This document shows, one piece after another, positions 10,101 to 25,100 of a DNA stretch of 64,000 nucleotides. The notes below the pieces were generated by a model. The model was not told where the DNA came from. It did no database searches and saw only the letters and a list, made by a program, of their open reading frames with translations. Location of the stretch: positions 3,675,855 through 3,739,854 of the forward strand of contig OZ038455.1 of assembly GCA_964036195.1 (NCBI GenBank), read 5' to 3'. Position numbers and translations under genes: made by a program. Each line of letters opens with the position of its first letter. Position 1 is the first letter of the stretch. The DNA is from Sphaerolaimus hirsutus. Taxonomy: Eukaryota; Nematoda; Chromadorea; Monhysterida; Sphaerolaimidae.

Positions 10101-13100
10101 AAGTGTTTCCTGATTGTTCACCAAGCATGCTAGCATTTCCACACACATCACGAAAATCTTCATGAAGGCACTTCACGCTTCTTAATATAGCACTGACACA
10201 CAAATGTATATGTTAGTCACAGTTGTTAATGCATATTTACTTTTACTCAAAAAGTACGCATACTCGAGTACCGAGGAGTAGCTGCCGCTGGAAAAACGCA
10301 ATAGCTTGAGCTACAGTTGAGCTATCACATTGAAATTTTAACACAATAGAGTATACTCCATAGGATACCTATTCTGAAGTTTGCAACCCAAACAGCCACA
10401 TTTTGGGTGAGTTGTGGAATACACAGTTTTTAGTGTGATTTTGTGACTTGGCGTCACCCATAGGCTAAATCTAGGGTGGCCTTTGAGGGGGGGGGGTCAC
10501 CGATCTTTGGTGTCGTCCCATTCTGTCGTACATTGGCCGATTTTGATGCCCTTTGAGTGATTGGGGTTTGGGGTCAGGGCTATGACCAAATTCGTTTTTT
10601 TTTCTCGAATAGTCCCCCAGTCCCGATATAAGGGGCATAGGCAGCGCAAGGTCTAAATTTGCGCTTGTGACATTCACATTAGCCAAAATTTCCCATTGTG
10701 ACACCTTTTTATTGGAGCCCTTATGTGAAGTTGGCAGTCAGCCAAAAATTTCAAAATCGCTATAAATATAAGTAAAATTGGTTAAAAATAGGTATATAAC
10801 CATGTATATAGATGAAAATAGTGATTATAAAGGTAAATTGGCAAAATAGAGCAAGATTTTAGCAATTTTGAGTTAATTTTGAGCATTCACTCTTATTTGT
10901 ACAATACACGCTTGTGAATGTCACCATGTGACAGTGAAATTTCTGCTTGTGACACCAAAAATCCCACTTGTGACATTCACAAGCGCACAAGCACTTACGC
11001 TGCCTATGATAAGGGGATCAAGTCACAAAATTACACTAAAAACTGTGTGTTCCACAACTCACCCAAAATGTGGCCGTTTTAGTTGCAAATATCAGAATAG
11101 GTGTCCTCTGGAGTCTACTCTATTGTGTACAAATTTCATTGTGATAGCTCAACTGTAGATCAAGCTATTGCGTTTTTCCAGCAGCAGCTGAAAATGCCCA
11201 ACCCTGTACTTTATTAATAGAAAGAAAATGCCTTTTTGTTGTACAGTGTAAACATTCATAATGCTCCCGTCTTTGTTTTCCAGAAAGAAAAAGCCATTTA
11301 ACCTGCTTTTATGCTTCCTGCGAAAAAATACTTTTTACACCTTCTGAGAAAAAAGTATTTTACTCTCATTTACTCACGAGTAGAAGTAAAAAAATTCTTT
11401 ATGCTTTCTGTACTCAGGGTGTGAGTAAAAACAAAATACTTTATGCATACACATACTTTGAAAAAGTTTGGTACTTTTAACAACTCTGATGTTAGTTAGT
11501 AAAGCGTGTGGAAACGCCTGTATTGCGAAGTGTCATCCACAATTTTGGAAGTGTATTTGAATAATTCATACGAAAATGTAAACAAATTATGTCTTCCCTG
11601 GTTTTTTCAAGAGTGATTCACCATTCTCAGTTCCATTTTCCTCCAGAGATTCTCTTGAATTATATTTCTTTGAAAACAACCATCTTTGGAATGCTGATCA
11701 TAACCACAGCACATAAGTATTATCTCTGCCTCAGGACTGCACTGCATGTAGTGATTGAAAAGGCACCGGAAAAAATGGCACCGCACCGCACCGGCACTGG
11801 TGCCATTTTGAAAAAATAGCACCGGCACCCTGGGGCACCGGCTGGCTGCCGGTGCTAGCACCGAAAGGCACCGCACGGGCTGTAGTTTCCGAAGTATTTA
11901 TCTGCTATTTTCTAAGAAGCCGCACCTTCGGAACTGCATATTTCCATGAATTCTCAACCGATTATGATGGTTGAGCACTTAAAATGATCAGAATGATGTG
12001 GCGATGACTTTATGAAGCAATTAGAATTGTTACAAATGAAACTCAAATATTTTATATGCTCGAATACTGTTGTCTACTGACCATAGGCGGCGCAAGGTTC
12101 CAATTTGCGCTTGTGACATTCACACAGAGTTGTACAAATACTGGTATTTTCGGAAAACGTAAACGTAAACGTAAATACCTTTTCTAAATTGTGAGTATTA
12201 ATACTGAAAACGTAAAATACTTTTAAAATACACGGGTAAACGTAAAAAAACGTAAACGTAAAAATTTCTTTGAAGTGCACAACCCATGATAAGATGCATT
12301 GAAAAACACCTTTGTTTTTCCTATTTCAAGCATTTCTCTGCTAATAAGATCACATTTTTGTTTACCTATGTTATTTATCAAACAATTTAGCAGCTAATTG
12401 GCCAAAAATATAAATTGTACTTATTGTATCAGAAAAAAGTTCAAAAATGCACTGTTTTTGTGCATTTTCCATACGATTTTTACGTTTTCTCTGGTACCCG
12501 GGTAATTGTGCCAGGAAAACGTGACAAAACGTAATGGTATTTTTGGAAAACGTAAACGTAAACGTAAATATAAATACCCAAATAACCGGGTATTTCAGGT
12601 AAACGTAAATAGGTACGTTTTTCCAACTCGGCATATAACTGCCAATTTTTGCCAATTTTCTCTCATTTTTTGAATTATGCTGAAAACCGGCAGCAAAAGA
12701 ACACATAAATCACCCAGCGACTGCGCCGCCGACATGTCCGAAGACAACTCCACACCCACCGCCGCTGCCCCAGTAAGTTTGTAGGAGGTAGGGTTAGGGT
12801 TGTAGGAGCTTAAAAGTGGTGGTCAGTACTGATGAGACCCTGCCACCTCTCTCTAAAAAATCCCTGTCTACTGAAAAGGGTCGAAACAGGGTGTAGGCTT
12901 GGAGGTGCTGAGGGAGTGCACCATGTGATTTTTCCAAGCCTTTTTTAGCATCTTTACTTTTCTTATACAAGACTTTCACTCAATTACTCAATTCACATTA
13001 GCCAAAATTTCGCTTGTGACACCTTTTTATCGGGGTCCTTATGTGAAGTTGGCAACCAGCCAAAAGTTTCGAAATCACTATAAATATAAGTAGAATTGGT

Positions 13101-16100
13101 AGAGTAGTACTGACTGAGGTGGATGTTCTACAGAAAATGTTATTATAATTTAATAAAAAACTGACAACAAATTATGAAATAAAGGTTGAAAGAAACATAA
13201 TATTTATGACAGAAAATACAACACACTTTTTTGTTTTCTTTTCAGAGGTATATGACAGATTTCAAAATATATTTGATGGACCATTTTTTCAAAAATAATC
13301 CAAAAAACAGTTGGGTAATTATACCGCTGCTTTATTAATATGAATAAGCGCATGCTGTGCACGAACTTTTACGACTTGGCTGGTGCCTTTCCCGGTTCGT
13401 TTCAGTTTTTCCCTGGTGCTAGCACCTTTGGCACCCTGCAAAAAAATGGTACCGCACCGCACCGGCACCATTGCTATAAAAAATAATGGCACCGGCAGGG
13501 CACCTCTGAAAATGGCACCGACACCGAACCAGCACTGGTGCTGGTGCCCAGCACCGGGGCACCGGTGCCCCGGTGCCTTTCCATCACTAACTGCATGACA
13601 CATTCAAAATGATTTGTAACCATATAACAACTAAAATATGTGAATATTTTTCTCAGTCAGTGGCTGTCCAGAAACATTTTATGAAGTTCCACACCATGGG
13701 ACACTGGAGATATCATCTGCAGGGTTTCCCAAAAGGGGTGGAGTTATGAATTGTTACGTCGTGATAGATAGCCAACAGGTAAAATGTGCACATCTTTTTA
13801 GTATACTCGGCGGACATCACTCGTAGTATGAAAACCTACCCTAACCCATCTGAATAATGAACCAAAAATTGTACTGTTTTTCATCATAATGTTTGTTTTG
13901 GACTATGGAATAATATTTTACAAAATTTATCACCAGATTTTATTCACAAAATTATGGTAGTTTTCCATACTAAGTGTGCTGTCTGCAAAGTATAACATGT
14001 TATATTTCAATTTGTTATGGGCTTGTTTTTTCTAACTGTGAGTCTTTCAGCTAGCTGTGTAAACAGTATTTCAACATCTTGCAAATCAAATTCCATGGCA
14101 CCATTTCATCACTAGGCATACTAATCTTGTATTAAATGCAGGCATGTTTCAATCCATTTGATTACCGCTGTTCGATAAAATTGACACTTCAAAACTTTGA
14201 ATCTTCTGGTGCAGCTGAGTCTTGGTACTTGTATGAAGCTAACCACAATTCTGCTAAAAATGGTACTGCTGTGCTCAGGTGAAACACATCATTTCTGTTT
14301 CCCCAGAGGGTTTATTTTTCCAGAGTGCAAATTTTGAGGGGGGTCAAACGAGACAGGGGGGTATTTCGAAGGGGTTAATTTTTTTGCCAGAAATTTCTTG
14401 AACTCCCAGTACTAATTTGTTGTTTGTAATGTTTGCCAAATTTTAAATGATGATCAATAGAAAATATTCAAAGATGATGATCAATAGGCACTGTTATCTG
14501 AAAGTTTGCTATGGAAACAATGGCACCACACAAGCTAGTTTTCATAGTCCCAATTTGAAAACTCATTCAAAATCTTGTCGATATCCTCAAACAGTAGTTC
14601 ATGGACTGATCATTTCTGTAAACTAATAATTGCACCCTAATACTAGTGCGCTGAGCCTAAGTGCTCAGTTTCGGGGTGGTGGAAGTGTCAATCAGCGTTT
14701 GAGTCTCCATTCAATTTCTCGGAATGTGTTTTCAAATTGGAACCATGAAAACTGGATTGTGTGGCTACTATGCACTTTCCCATCACAAATTACAAATGCA
14801 ATGTTTCTCAACATGATTTCAAACTTAGTGTATCCGCAACATGCAATACCCCCCCCCCCCGAAATACCCCCCACCTCGTTTAACCCCCGAGGGAACTATT
14901 CAAGGGGGGAACTATTCAAGCAATTACGGTATGTTGTAAACTGTTTTCAATGAATCAAAGCTTTACCTGGGTTAACTACACTTGCAGGATCAGCAATGCA
15001 AATGACATCACACTTCCAATGGATTACACTTCACTGGGGCAGCGTTTGGTCATTGAACATTCGTTGGCATCTTCCATGGGAAATGGTGGTTTTAAGGTCA
15101 CTGTCGAGAGATCTCACAGTGACAACCATGGTTATTTTATTTTTTTATTTTTTGTCAATTTTTTCAATTTATATTTGTAAATTTATTGAATATCCTAAAT
15201 ATCTTTGGTTTGACCACAGAACATAATTGTACCTGCATCTAATGATTCCACATACCGTATTTCCTCGATAAACCCCCCCCCCTCGCAATACCCCCCTCGA
15301 AATACCCCCCCCCCTTGAAACCACTATGAAACAATCACCCCCCCTCGAAATACTCCCCCCCAAATTGAGTGTAAAGAGAACGTACATGACAAAAACTGTA
15401 GTTAATGTTCTGTGTAATGCATAACACACGTTAAAACAATGTCGGTGTCACGTTAGAACTGTGTTTATACCATCTACATACTAAGCACCTTCCCGATCAA
15501 GTCCGGCCCCCAATTTTTTACTTTACTTCTGACGTCCTATCTACAGTTCTATGATGTGCCAGAAGCTGAAACTTGGGGTAGATATTGGTGCAACCTCTCT
15601 CTACTTCGCATGAATTGAAGGGGTCACGGCGACCTCCTACAGGGTGGGTCGCCGAGTGCAAAAAAATTTTGCAGCTTTTTTAGTGTCCCACACAGGTCCG
15701 GCCCCCACTGATTTCTTACACTGCGGGTGCCGTACCTCCAGGCTGTGGGAGGGGTATAAATCTAAAATTTTGGGGATGTGTCGCCAACAACCACCCCTAC
15801 TATACACTGGCCAGGCGGTTTTTGGCAACTCACCACAGTGTGGGGTGCAACGTTCAAAATTTATTAAAATGTTACTGTCCCACACAAGTCCAGCATCCAA
15901 TTGAATTTCAAAAAATGGATACTTTTGTGTTGTTTAAACACTAATGTGGTTGACAATGTGAAATAAGCATGAAATATCCTCTAAAAATATCTTATCCAAC
16001 CTAAAACTGCCCACCACATGAACCCCACCCCCCAAGTGGGTGACAAAAAAATCACTTTTCACAAATTTTTTTGTAGACACTTGAAATGCTGGTTTACAAT

Positions 16101-19100
16101 AATTTATAGGGGAGGGTTAAAGGTTTCAAATTGTGTAAACAACCTTACCTCCAAAATGCCTTCATAAGAAAATTTGCTGGGGGTAAATTTTAAAATCGTA
16201 AATTTTGCCTATTTTTGTTCCTGCAATGATGTCATTTTTACAATTTGAAATTCACCCCCAGCAAATTTTCTTATGATAGCAATTTTGAGGTAAGATTGTT
16301 TACACAATTTGAGACCTTTAACCCTCCCCTGTAAATTATTGTAAACCAGCCGTTGAAGTGTCTTATAAAAAAGTTGTAAAAAGTTATTTTTTGTCAGCCA
16401 CCTGGGGGGAGGGTTTCATGTGGTGGGTGGTTTTGGGTGGGATAAGATATTTTAGCGGATATTTCAGGTTTATGTCACATTATCAAATGCTTAAGTGTTA
16501 AAACAACACAAAAGTGTTCATTTTTTTTATGCAATTAGGTGCTGGACTTGTGTGGGACCGTAATGTTTTAACAAACTTTTAGCGCTGCACCCCTCACTGT
16601 GGTGAGTTGCCAAAAACCGCCTGGCCAGTGTATAGTAGGGGAGGGGTGTTGGCGACACATCCCCAAAATTTTAGATTTATACCCCTCCCGCAGCAGGAGA
16701 TCCGGCACCCGCAGTGTAAGAAATCAAGTGGGGGCCGGACCTGTGCTGGACAGTGAAAACGCCGCAAATTTTTTTCACATATATGGCGACCCCCTCTATA
16801 GTGAGTCACCGCTGCCCCATTTATTCATGAGGGGTAGTGAGGGGTTGCGCCTATGTACCACCCAAGTTTTAGTTTTCCATCCCTCCCATAACCGGAGATA
16901 TGGCCTGCGAAGTGAAAAAAAATAGGCGGCCGGACTTGATCGGGAAGGTGTTTAATATTAGTCTACAGAACCTTATATATGTCAGTTATTGTTGCATTTT
17001 TCTGCCTCAGCGTACATTACAAACAACGAATTTGTACCGGGATTTCAAAAAATTTCTGGCGACATAATAACCCCCCCTCGAAATACCCCCCACCTCGTTT
17101 AACCCCCCCCCCTCTCGAGACCGCTTTGAAACAATCACCCCCGGGGGGTATTTTGAGGAAATACGGTACCATATTTCTTCTAATAAAATGGCATACCTCC
17201 AATAGAACGGCACCTCCAATAGAATGGCAGGTTTTGGCAGGTCTTTGTGCTCACAAAAACAATAGTATGGCTGCCTCCAATTGAATGGCACCTCCAATAG
17301 AATGGCAGGTAGGAATTACATTGGGAGTGTGCCAAAACACAAAAAAATAAATCAAAAATGGATGGTGAGAATGTTCAAAGCATTCAAATGTGTGTTAAAT
17401 TTAAAATTGATGTTTTGATGTTAAAATATTCTCAAGGTTCATAAAAATAAGGCTATGTTGAAATAAGAAATCTGTGACAAAAATTGGTGAAATAAATAGA
17501 ACAGCAGCCTCCAATAGAATGGCAGGTAAAAAAGTTGACAAAAAAAGAATGGCACTCTATTAGAAAAAATGCGGTACTTTACTAGATTGAAGGTGAAGTG
17601 TCTTCCACATGCTTCACCATGCTTCATCATGACAGGTGAAATTTGTGAAGCACAACACATGTACCATTGCAGCATACTTTGCAATGTCAATGGAGTATCT
17701 TGAAGTGACTTCACTCTGACACTCGCATGAAGACACTTCACAACACTTCACCATGTATCACACCCACTTTTTGTAGTGATTTGTATACAGCTGGGTAATG
17801 TTCCAAATAAATACATACGCATATCTTCAGCATGTAAGTGTCTGGATGCATCACAAACAATTCGAGCACCGAAACAAATGACTTCACCTGGCTACCCAAA
17901 TCTACAATACTGCACAAATATGAACTGTTAGTTTCACTTTGCATTGTGTTTCCTAAAATGTTAAAAAATAAGTTAGATGAATGATCTGATGTTAAACAAT
18001 TTATCATAACGCACAAATAATTATTGTAAATTTGGTGGACATAAGAGAAACTCAATGCAATTCAAAAAATCCAGGTATACTTGGCGGACAGATGTTCTTT
18101 GGTAGTTTATTTTTTATGAATATTTTTACGTTTACGTTTTATTTTACATATTCCCATGTATTTTAAAAATACCTTACATTTCAGTCTTTGTACTCCAAAA
18201 TTTGACAAGGTATTTACGTTTTCCAAAAATACCAGTATTTGAAAAACGCTGCTGCCAAGTATAAGTGTCATCATTCAAACAACATCCTTTCAGGCATATG
18301 TAAGAATTTTAAATGCAATTCTAAAAAAAATATATGAAAACCATATGTCTTTAACATATTTATCTAAATGGAATCCACAAACAACAGCATAAATATAATG
18401 TACAACAAATAAAAAATTTCCACACCACGCACATTTACAGGTAGTTATCAATTTGAGTGTGAAGAAGGTCAATTTGCTCGATTTGTTGTACATGACTTTG
18501 CTGCGGGAGATAGTTATGATTATCTGGACTTACTTGACAGAAATCATTTGTCTCATCCCTCAGGTCTGCTAAGACAAAGGTCTGTTTATAAATTATAAAC
18601 ACTGTCCAAGCCATATCAGTCACCTTGTTTCTTAAAATGGGTGCCGAATGCCAAATATACAGTTGTGGGGGAGGCATGAACTCCAACTTTTTGAGGGATA
18701 TACTCTAACCCCCCCCCCCCCCCACCACAACTATGCACGGCAGCTGAGGGCTCGGTGACTTACATCAGTTTTACAGGTTACACAAACATTGCCTTTTCTT
18801 TGTGTTCTCAAAAATCCCCCCAATATCTCCCAGTGCATGTAATGTAAAAACCTTTGAAAAAATCTTTTTGAGTAACCTCTCAACCATGTTTGAAATTGGG
18901 TGGGTTATTCCCATGAAAACAAGTCTGATGAAACAGTAATTCTCTATGGGAATTATTCAGGCAAATATGGTAGTTTATTAGATTGGTTTACAATTTTCAT
19001 TGTGTACCAAATATCCTTGAATCAAACCCCCCTTGAATAACTCCGCCCTTGAATAACTCCACCCTCTTGAATAACTCCCCCCCTGGTATAACTCCCCCCT

Positions 19101-22100
19101 CTTTGATATGTGTATTCACAATGTGTATTTGAATGATTTGGATGCCGATCAACATGAATTTTAGCATCACGGATACCTTGTTTTTTGTTGTATAACCATT
19201 AAATAGCTGGATTTCATGAGTTGATCAATGCATTTATATGTACAATGAATAAAGTGCAAGTTATGAGGAAAAATAACTCCTCCTTTGAATAACATCCCCC
19301 GTTGAATCACTCCTCCCTCCAAAACATGTGACAGATAATAACTCCCCTGGGGTCTTTTTCAAGGATATATGGTATTTTGATAAGTTTACACATTTTTGAA
19401 ACAGTCCCAGGAAATACTCATGTAAAATTTGTCTGACAGAAAAAAAATCAATTCGGAAATCATCAACAATCATATACGCGCTACGCTACGCACACTGGTT
19501 TTCCCGGTTCCAATAGGAAAACTCAATCAAAAACTTTGCCATCTCCATTATGAAGGGTGTGCTTCTAAAAGTACCGATCTACAAAAAAATCGATTTTGAG
19601 ATAATCGCAATTGAAAGTTTGAAGTATGCAATACCCATACATGGGTATTGGGTATGGGAATTTTGGGTATGCGTATTTCGGCCATATTATTGGGTATCCA
19701 CATGCATGGGTATATAACACATGGATATAACACTAGGTATATAACATTTAGTGAGTCGTATTTTTTGTAGTACAGTACATTTTAAAGGAACTAATACTAA
19801 TTCTAATTCTCACCCAATGTTCACTTCTACATATCATCCATCACATATTCTGACAAATTTTTAGACTCAATTGGGTGGATCATATTGTTGAATCATTCAC
19901 ATTTGATGGGCCCAAGGCAGGGTTACATTTTTACACAGACAACACTGTCACAAACAGTGGGTACAATGTGTCTTTTGAGTGCATTACTAGAGGTCAGTCT
20001 GTACTTACTGTATTTGCTTGAATAGTCCCCCCTTGCATAATTCCCCCCCCCCTCGAATAATCGCCCCCTGTAAGACGAGTCAGGAAATAATAATTCCCCC
20101 TCGAATTATCCCCCCTAAACATATTTGATCAATTAGTTGTGCCAAATTTTTACAAAAATGGCACGTTTTTGTTTAAAAAAATGCATATTTCGTGAAATGA
20201 CTTGATAGAAATATGCTTGAAAATTTTGACGAAAGAATAATTCCCCCCTCAAATAATTCCCCCTCGAATAGTTCTCCCCTCAAAAAAGTTTGGCGAAATA
20301 ATAATCCCCAGGGGGATTATTCAAGCAAATACTGAATGTATGTTGGCGAACAGCAAACTGTGGTAGGTTATTGTTGCTGAAATGGTGCAGTGGTTTTTAT
20401 GGTGCAGTGTGCAGTGCATGCTGCAGGTAAGAATGTCAAACAGAAAATTGAGTTTTTATTCCACCATGGGAAAAAACCTCAAAATTATTGTACTTGATTT
20501 CAGAAGTGTTTTTGGTTATTAAAAAAACTTTTGGTTGAAAATTTATTTTAAATGCAAAAAAGACCATGTCAAGTTAGTGTCGGTTAACGATGGCAAAAAA
20601 AGATTCGAAAATTCGAAAATATTTTCGAATTTTCGAATTTTTTCGGAATTTTCGAATTTTTATTCCACCACTGGAAAAAACACTTAAAAATCGATTTTTT
20701 TGTTGCAAAAATTCGAAAATTCGAAAATTCAAAAATTCGAAAATAGTATTCGAATTTTTCAGGGAATTCAAGGACATAAAACACATTATTCGGTTCTATG
20801 TGCTAAATCGATTGATAATTGATACGCGGTGCATCTGAAAAAGTCTATCGAAACGAAAAAAAACGTCAATGAACATTGAAATGACATCTGTGGCAGACCC
20901 ATAGCTGGAATCGGGGAAGGCATTTTAGGGGGTGGGTGCACCAGACTTTGTGTCACCCCATTGTGTTGCATGTCAACCAAATTGTTTTGCTTCCTTGAAT
21001 CGTCCCCCAATCCCAAGTAGAGGCGGTCGATGAAAAGGTGTTGACTTTGCATTACCGATCTGGCTAGTTGACATTAGCTTAATGACTCGGCCATTTCTTG
21101 GCCAATTTGGACTGTTAAATACTTAAAATGATCTGCACTACCTGTAGATTCCATTTTTGATGCTGGATTAGTGATGTATAAATTCATTATGCCAAGTTGA
21201 CGCAGTATTTCAACGTGTAAAATAAATTTTTCTGGGGGGGGGGGATTTTTTGTCAGTGATTTTTGAGGGGACTTATTCGAGGGGGACTTATTCAACAATT
21301 AATGGTAAATATATACCTAGATGAAAATCACATAAATACAGGGTCAAAATACATAAAATTTTTGCAATTACATAATCAGCAAATGTACAACAGAATGGAA
21401 TGACACAAAAGTCTGGTGGACCCCCCCCCCCCCCCCCATAACAGCCACCCACAATTCCGGCTATGGGCAGACCCGGTCACATTGAAGAATGAACAGGAAT
21501 GCACCGAGCAGCCATAACTATTTCAACATAACTACTTAACAGCTTAAAAAAGCTCTTAATACAATATTTTTCCAAAAAATTCGAAAAGTATGTAAAAAAA
21601 TTCGAAAATTGCCCAAAAAGATTCGAAAATTCGAAAATTCGAAAATTAAATTCGAAATTCGAAAATTAATTTGAGAAAAAATTCGAAAATTCGAAAATTC
21701 ATTTTGGAAAAAACACTTAAAAATTTAAATACTTTTTTTCGGAGGGTTTGCCATCGTTAGTGTCGGTATAGTTTTTGACGCAACTTGGAACCTTTAAACC
21801 TACTCTATACGACATCCTAAACCTGTCACGTGTGTAAAAAAATAAAAGTGAAAAGTGAATTTTAAATTTTGCAAAAACTTTTTTTTTCTGCCACTTAGTT
21901 GAGAGGCTTCACGATAAATAATGGAATGGCGTTGATGCCATTTTAGGGCGTCAAATGGTGCCACGCCATGGCTCCCTTTATCTGTAGTGCCATAGGCACC
22001 TGGCACACCTTTTTCAAACTCTAGTATAACAAATAAAGTGGGGGCCGGATCTGTGTGGGACAGTGAAGATGCCAAGAAAAATTTTCACATATACTGCAAC

Positions 22101-25100
22101 CCACCCTGTAGTAAGTCGCCATGGCCCCTTCCATTCATGAGGAGTAGTGGGGGGGTTGCACCTATATATCAACTAAGTATTGGCTTTCCAGCCCGCTCAC
22201 ATCCGGAGATAGAGCATCTGAAGTGAATAAAAAAATAGGGGGCCGGGTCTAACTGGGCAGGTGTTTAGTAGTTCAAAATATAGCCTTGGGATACATTGTT
22301 AGCTGGAGTGTTTTGGGGTAGGTAACCAACCCCCCCAACCCCCACAAAACCCATATACTGGCACACTGCTCTATAGAGTAATAATATCCACTGTCTAGGC
22401 GTACCTTTGAACAGCCTAATATCCCATGCCCACGCAGACTGTAGCTGCCCCAGCCATTCATCCAACCTTGCATCTGGATAGTTATGTAAAAAAGACCCAG
22501 GACAGGATGTAAAAAACACTAAAATGTCAATTATCGTTTTGTGTAGGACCAAGTGCCAGTGCAAATGTAGCTTCTACATTTTCTTCAATCATTTATAACT
22601 GAAATTTCCAAAAGTTATAAAAATATTTTTTTGGAGTTTATGAATCTTTATTGCACTGAAAATGTGAAGGTAAACTATGTGGTACTTTTATGTGAAGGTA
22701 TGTGGTCTCATGTCTGTGGTACTTTTGGTTGAACTTTTGGTTTGGTTGCAAATTAAAATTAAATTGTCAAATTAAAAAACTATATGGAAACATCAATTTC
22801 AAGTATTTAGAAATGTTAATGCAAAGGTAGTAAATAAACTAAAAGCTATTCAAAAAAATTCAAGCATTCAAATTGAAACTGGAAAACTCATTTTAGAAAA
22901 TAATCTCTTCAAAATGTTCAAAACTGGAGGTGCAGTCTGGAGGTTCTACTATTCATTTACAGTGATATAATGCAGTAAATAAAGAGCAAAATCATCCTCT
23001 TATCTGTTTCCCTCTTCTTCCATCTAACACTGGCACCGGACACAAGTACCATAGAACTTTTACATAACTACACCTGGTACAGTGAGCTTTGAGCACCCGG
23101 AGAGTGGATGCCCACACATTGACTGCATTTATGTTTTAGAAGAACCAAAGGATGGCCAAGGGTTTGTGGGGCAACTTTGACATTTGGGCATAGTGGGTGA
23201 ATCATAGAAATACTTTGAGTGATGGCATAGTTGTTAAGATGTATCTATGTTTTCTTGAAAAATATGTATACTGGAGTATTGAGTAAATATGTTTATTTTC
23301 ATTTGAAAAAGAACCTGTGCTCTGTACTCACTTTTATGTATGCGTTTTTAGAGTACCGTATTACCTCGAAATACCCCCAGGGGGTTTATCCTTTCGCCAG
23401 CAAAATTTGAGGGGGGGATAATTCGAGGGGGGGTTTATTCTAGGGGGGGGTCTATTATTTCGCCAGAAATTTTCGGAAATTCCCCATACGCAAACGTAGA
23501 AAAATCTAACAATTACATAGATGTATATGTGTTTATAGGCATATATAACTGTATATACACAAAAAACCTTCCCTAACGTCACTTAATCATCAGTTTTAAC
23601 GTGTGTTCTGCATTGTTCTCACAAACTGCGGTATTTGTCATGTACGTTCACGTTACACTCAATTTTAGGGGGGGGGTATTTCGAGGGGGGGGTTTATTAT
23701 TTCCTCAGCCGAAATTTAGGGGGGGTATTTCGAGGGGGGGGGTTAATTCAAGGGGGGGTTAATTCGAGGTAATACGGTACTTGAGTAAAGAAAACATGTC
23801 AGATTGGCTTAAAATTTGCTTTTTCGAGGCATAGAAGAAGGGGAAAAAAGTGAAAAAGGCTAAAAATAAGGAAAAATGTGAAAAATTGGTATATAACCAC
23901 CTATATATTTAGGCAAAATAGCTGAAAATGTGAAAATAGAATGATGCAACTAGAAAGACCGTATTTGCTTGAATAATCCCCCTGGGGAATAATTTTTCGT
24001 CAGATCTTTTTCAGGGGAACTACTCAAGAGGGGGAATTATTCAAGGGGAGGGTGAATTACTTTTTTGCTAAAATTTCCGAGCATGTTTCTTTTAAGTCAA
24101 TACATCAAGTATGTTTTTTTTACAAAATAACATGTCATTTTTGTTCAGATTTGACACAAAAAGAGAAGGAGGACTAATTCTTTCCTCACTCATCTAACAG
24201 GGGGGTATTCACGAGGGGGATTATTCAAGGGGGGACTTATTCGAGCAAATACAGTATTGTGAAAAACGTTTACATTTAACAAGATGTTTCAAATCTAGGA
24301 GTACAGTAATCTCAGATTCTAAACAAAATCAAACTATCTTACACTCAAATAGTTAAATTCCCACCAAATACACCAGCTATGATTTTGTCATGAATGTTAC
24401 CATGACACCACTGGAGCCTGATGGCTATCTGCAGATTGCAGAAAAAACTTACATATATGGAGATATTCATTGGCTCAAACACATTCACAAATTCAGTGCA
24501 CAGGCTACAGATCAATATGTTAGACTTGACATGCCAACACGTATTTATTTACGGGTGAGTATTACTGTATATCCCCAGATAAGCCCCCCTCGAATGAGTA
24601 ACTCCCCCTTGCGAGCTTATGGCAAAAATAACTCCCCCATCGAAGGACTCCCCCTATGATTGATGCAAATAAGTTGTGTCACATTAAAAAACATTTTGAT
24701 GAAGCCATGGTCTGATTCATCGAATGGAAATGCAGTGAAGCATATGAAGCATATGCAACATAAACACAAAAGAATGTTTTACTAAATGTGTACAGGGTGG
24801 GGCAATTTAGTTGGCACTGGGTGGTCAAATAAACGTCAAATTGTAGGTCAACATGTACAACTGAATAGGAAAGGATCCCTGAAAATATGGCAGCGATGGC
24901 TTTCCTGGTTCAAGAGTTAGTCAAGCAAATCTCAGTAATCGTCGCTGTACGACCACCTCTTTTATGACCTGATTTCCTAATCAGCAACGCGGATTAGTGG
25001 CGCGCGCACACCCATTTAGGCGTGCCGCTGCTAAATGAAAAAGATAAAGAACTGCAAAAACCAATCGCAATCCCGATCCGGTCCCAAAAAGTGGATCCCG

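Noticed and set aside
12780-12802. TAGGGTTAGGGTT, telomere-like
   Set aside because: Only two units, interstitial; no telomeric array.
22265-22564. 99-codon minus-strand frame (DEWLGQLQSAWAW)
   Set aside because: No splice or domain support and located next to repeat fragments in a CUB intron.
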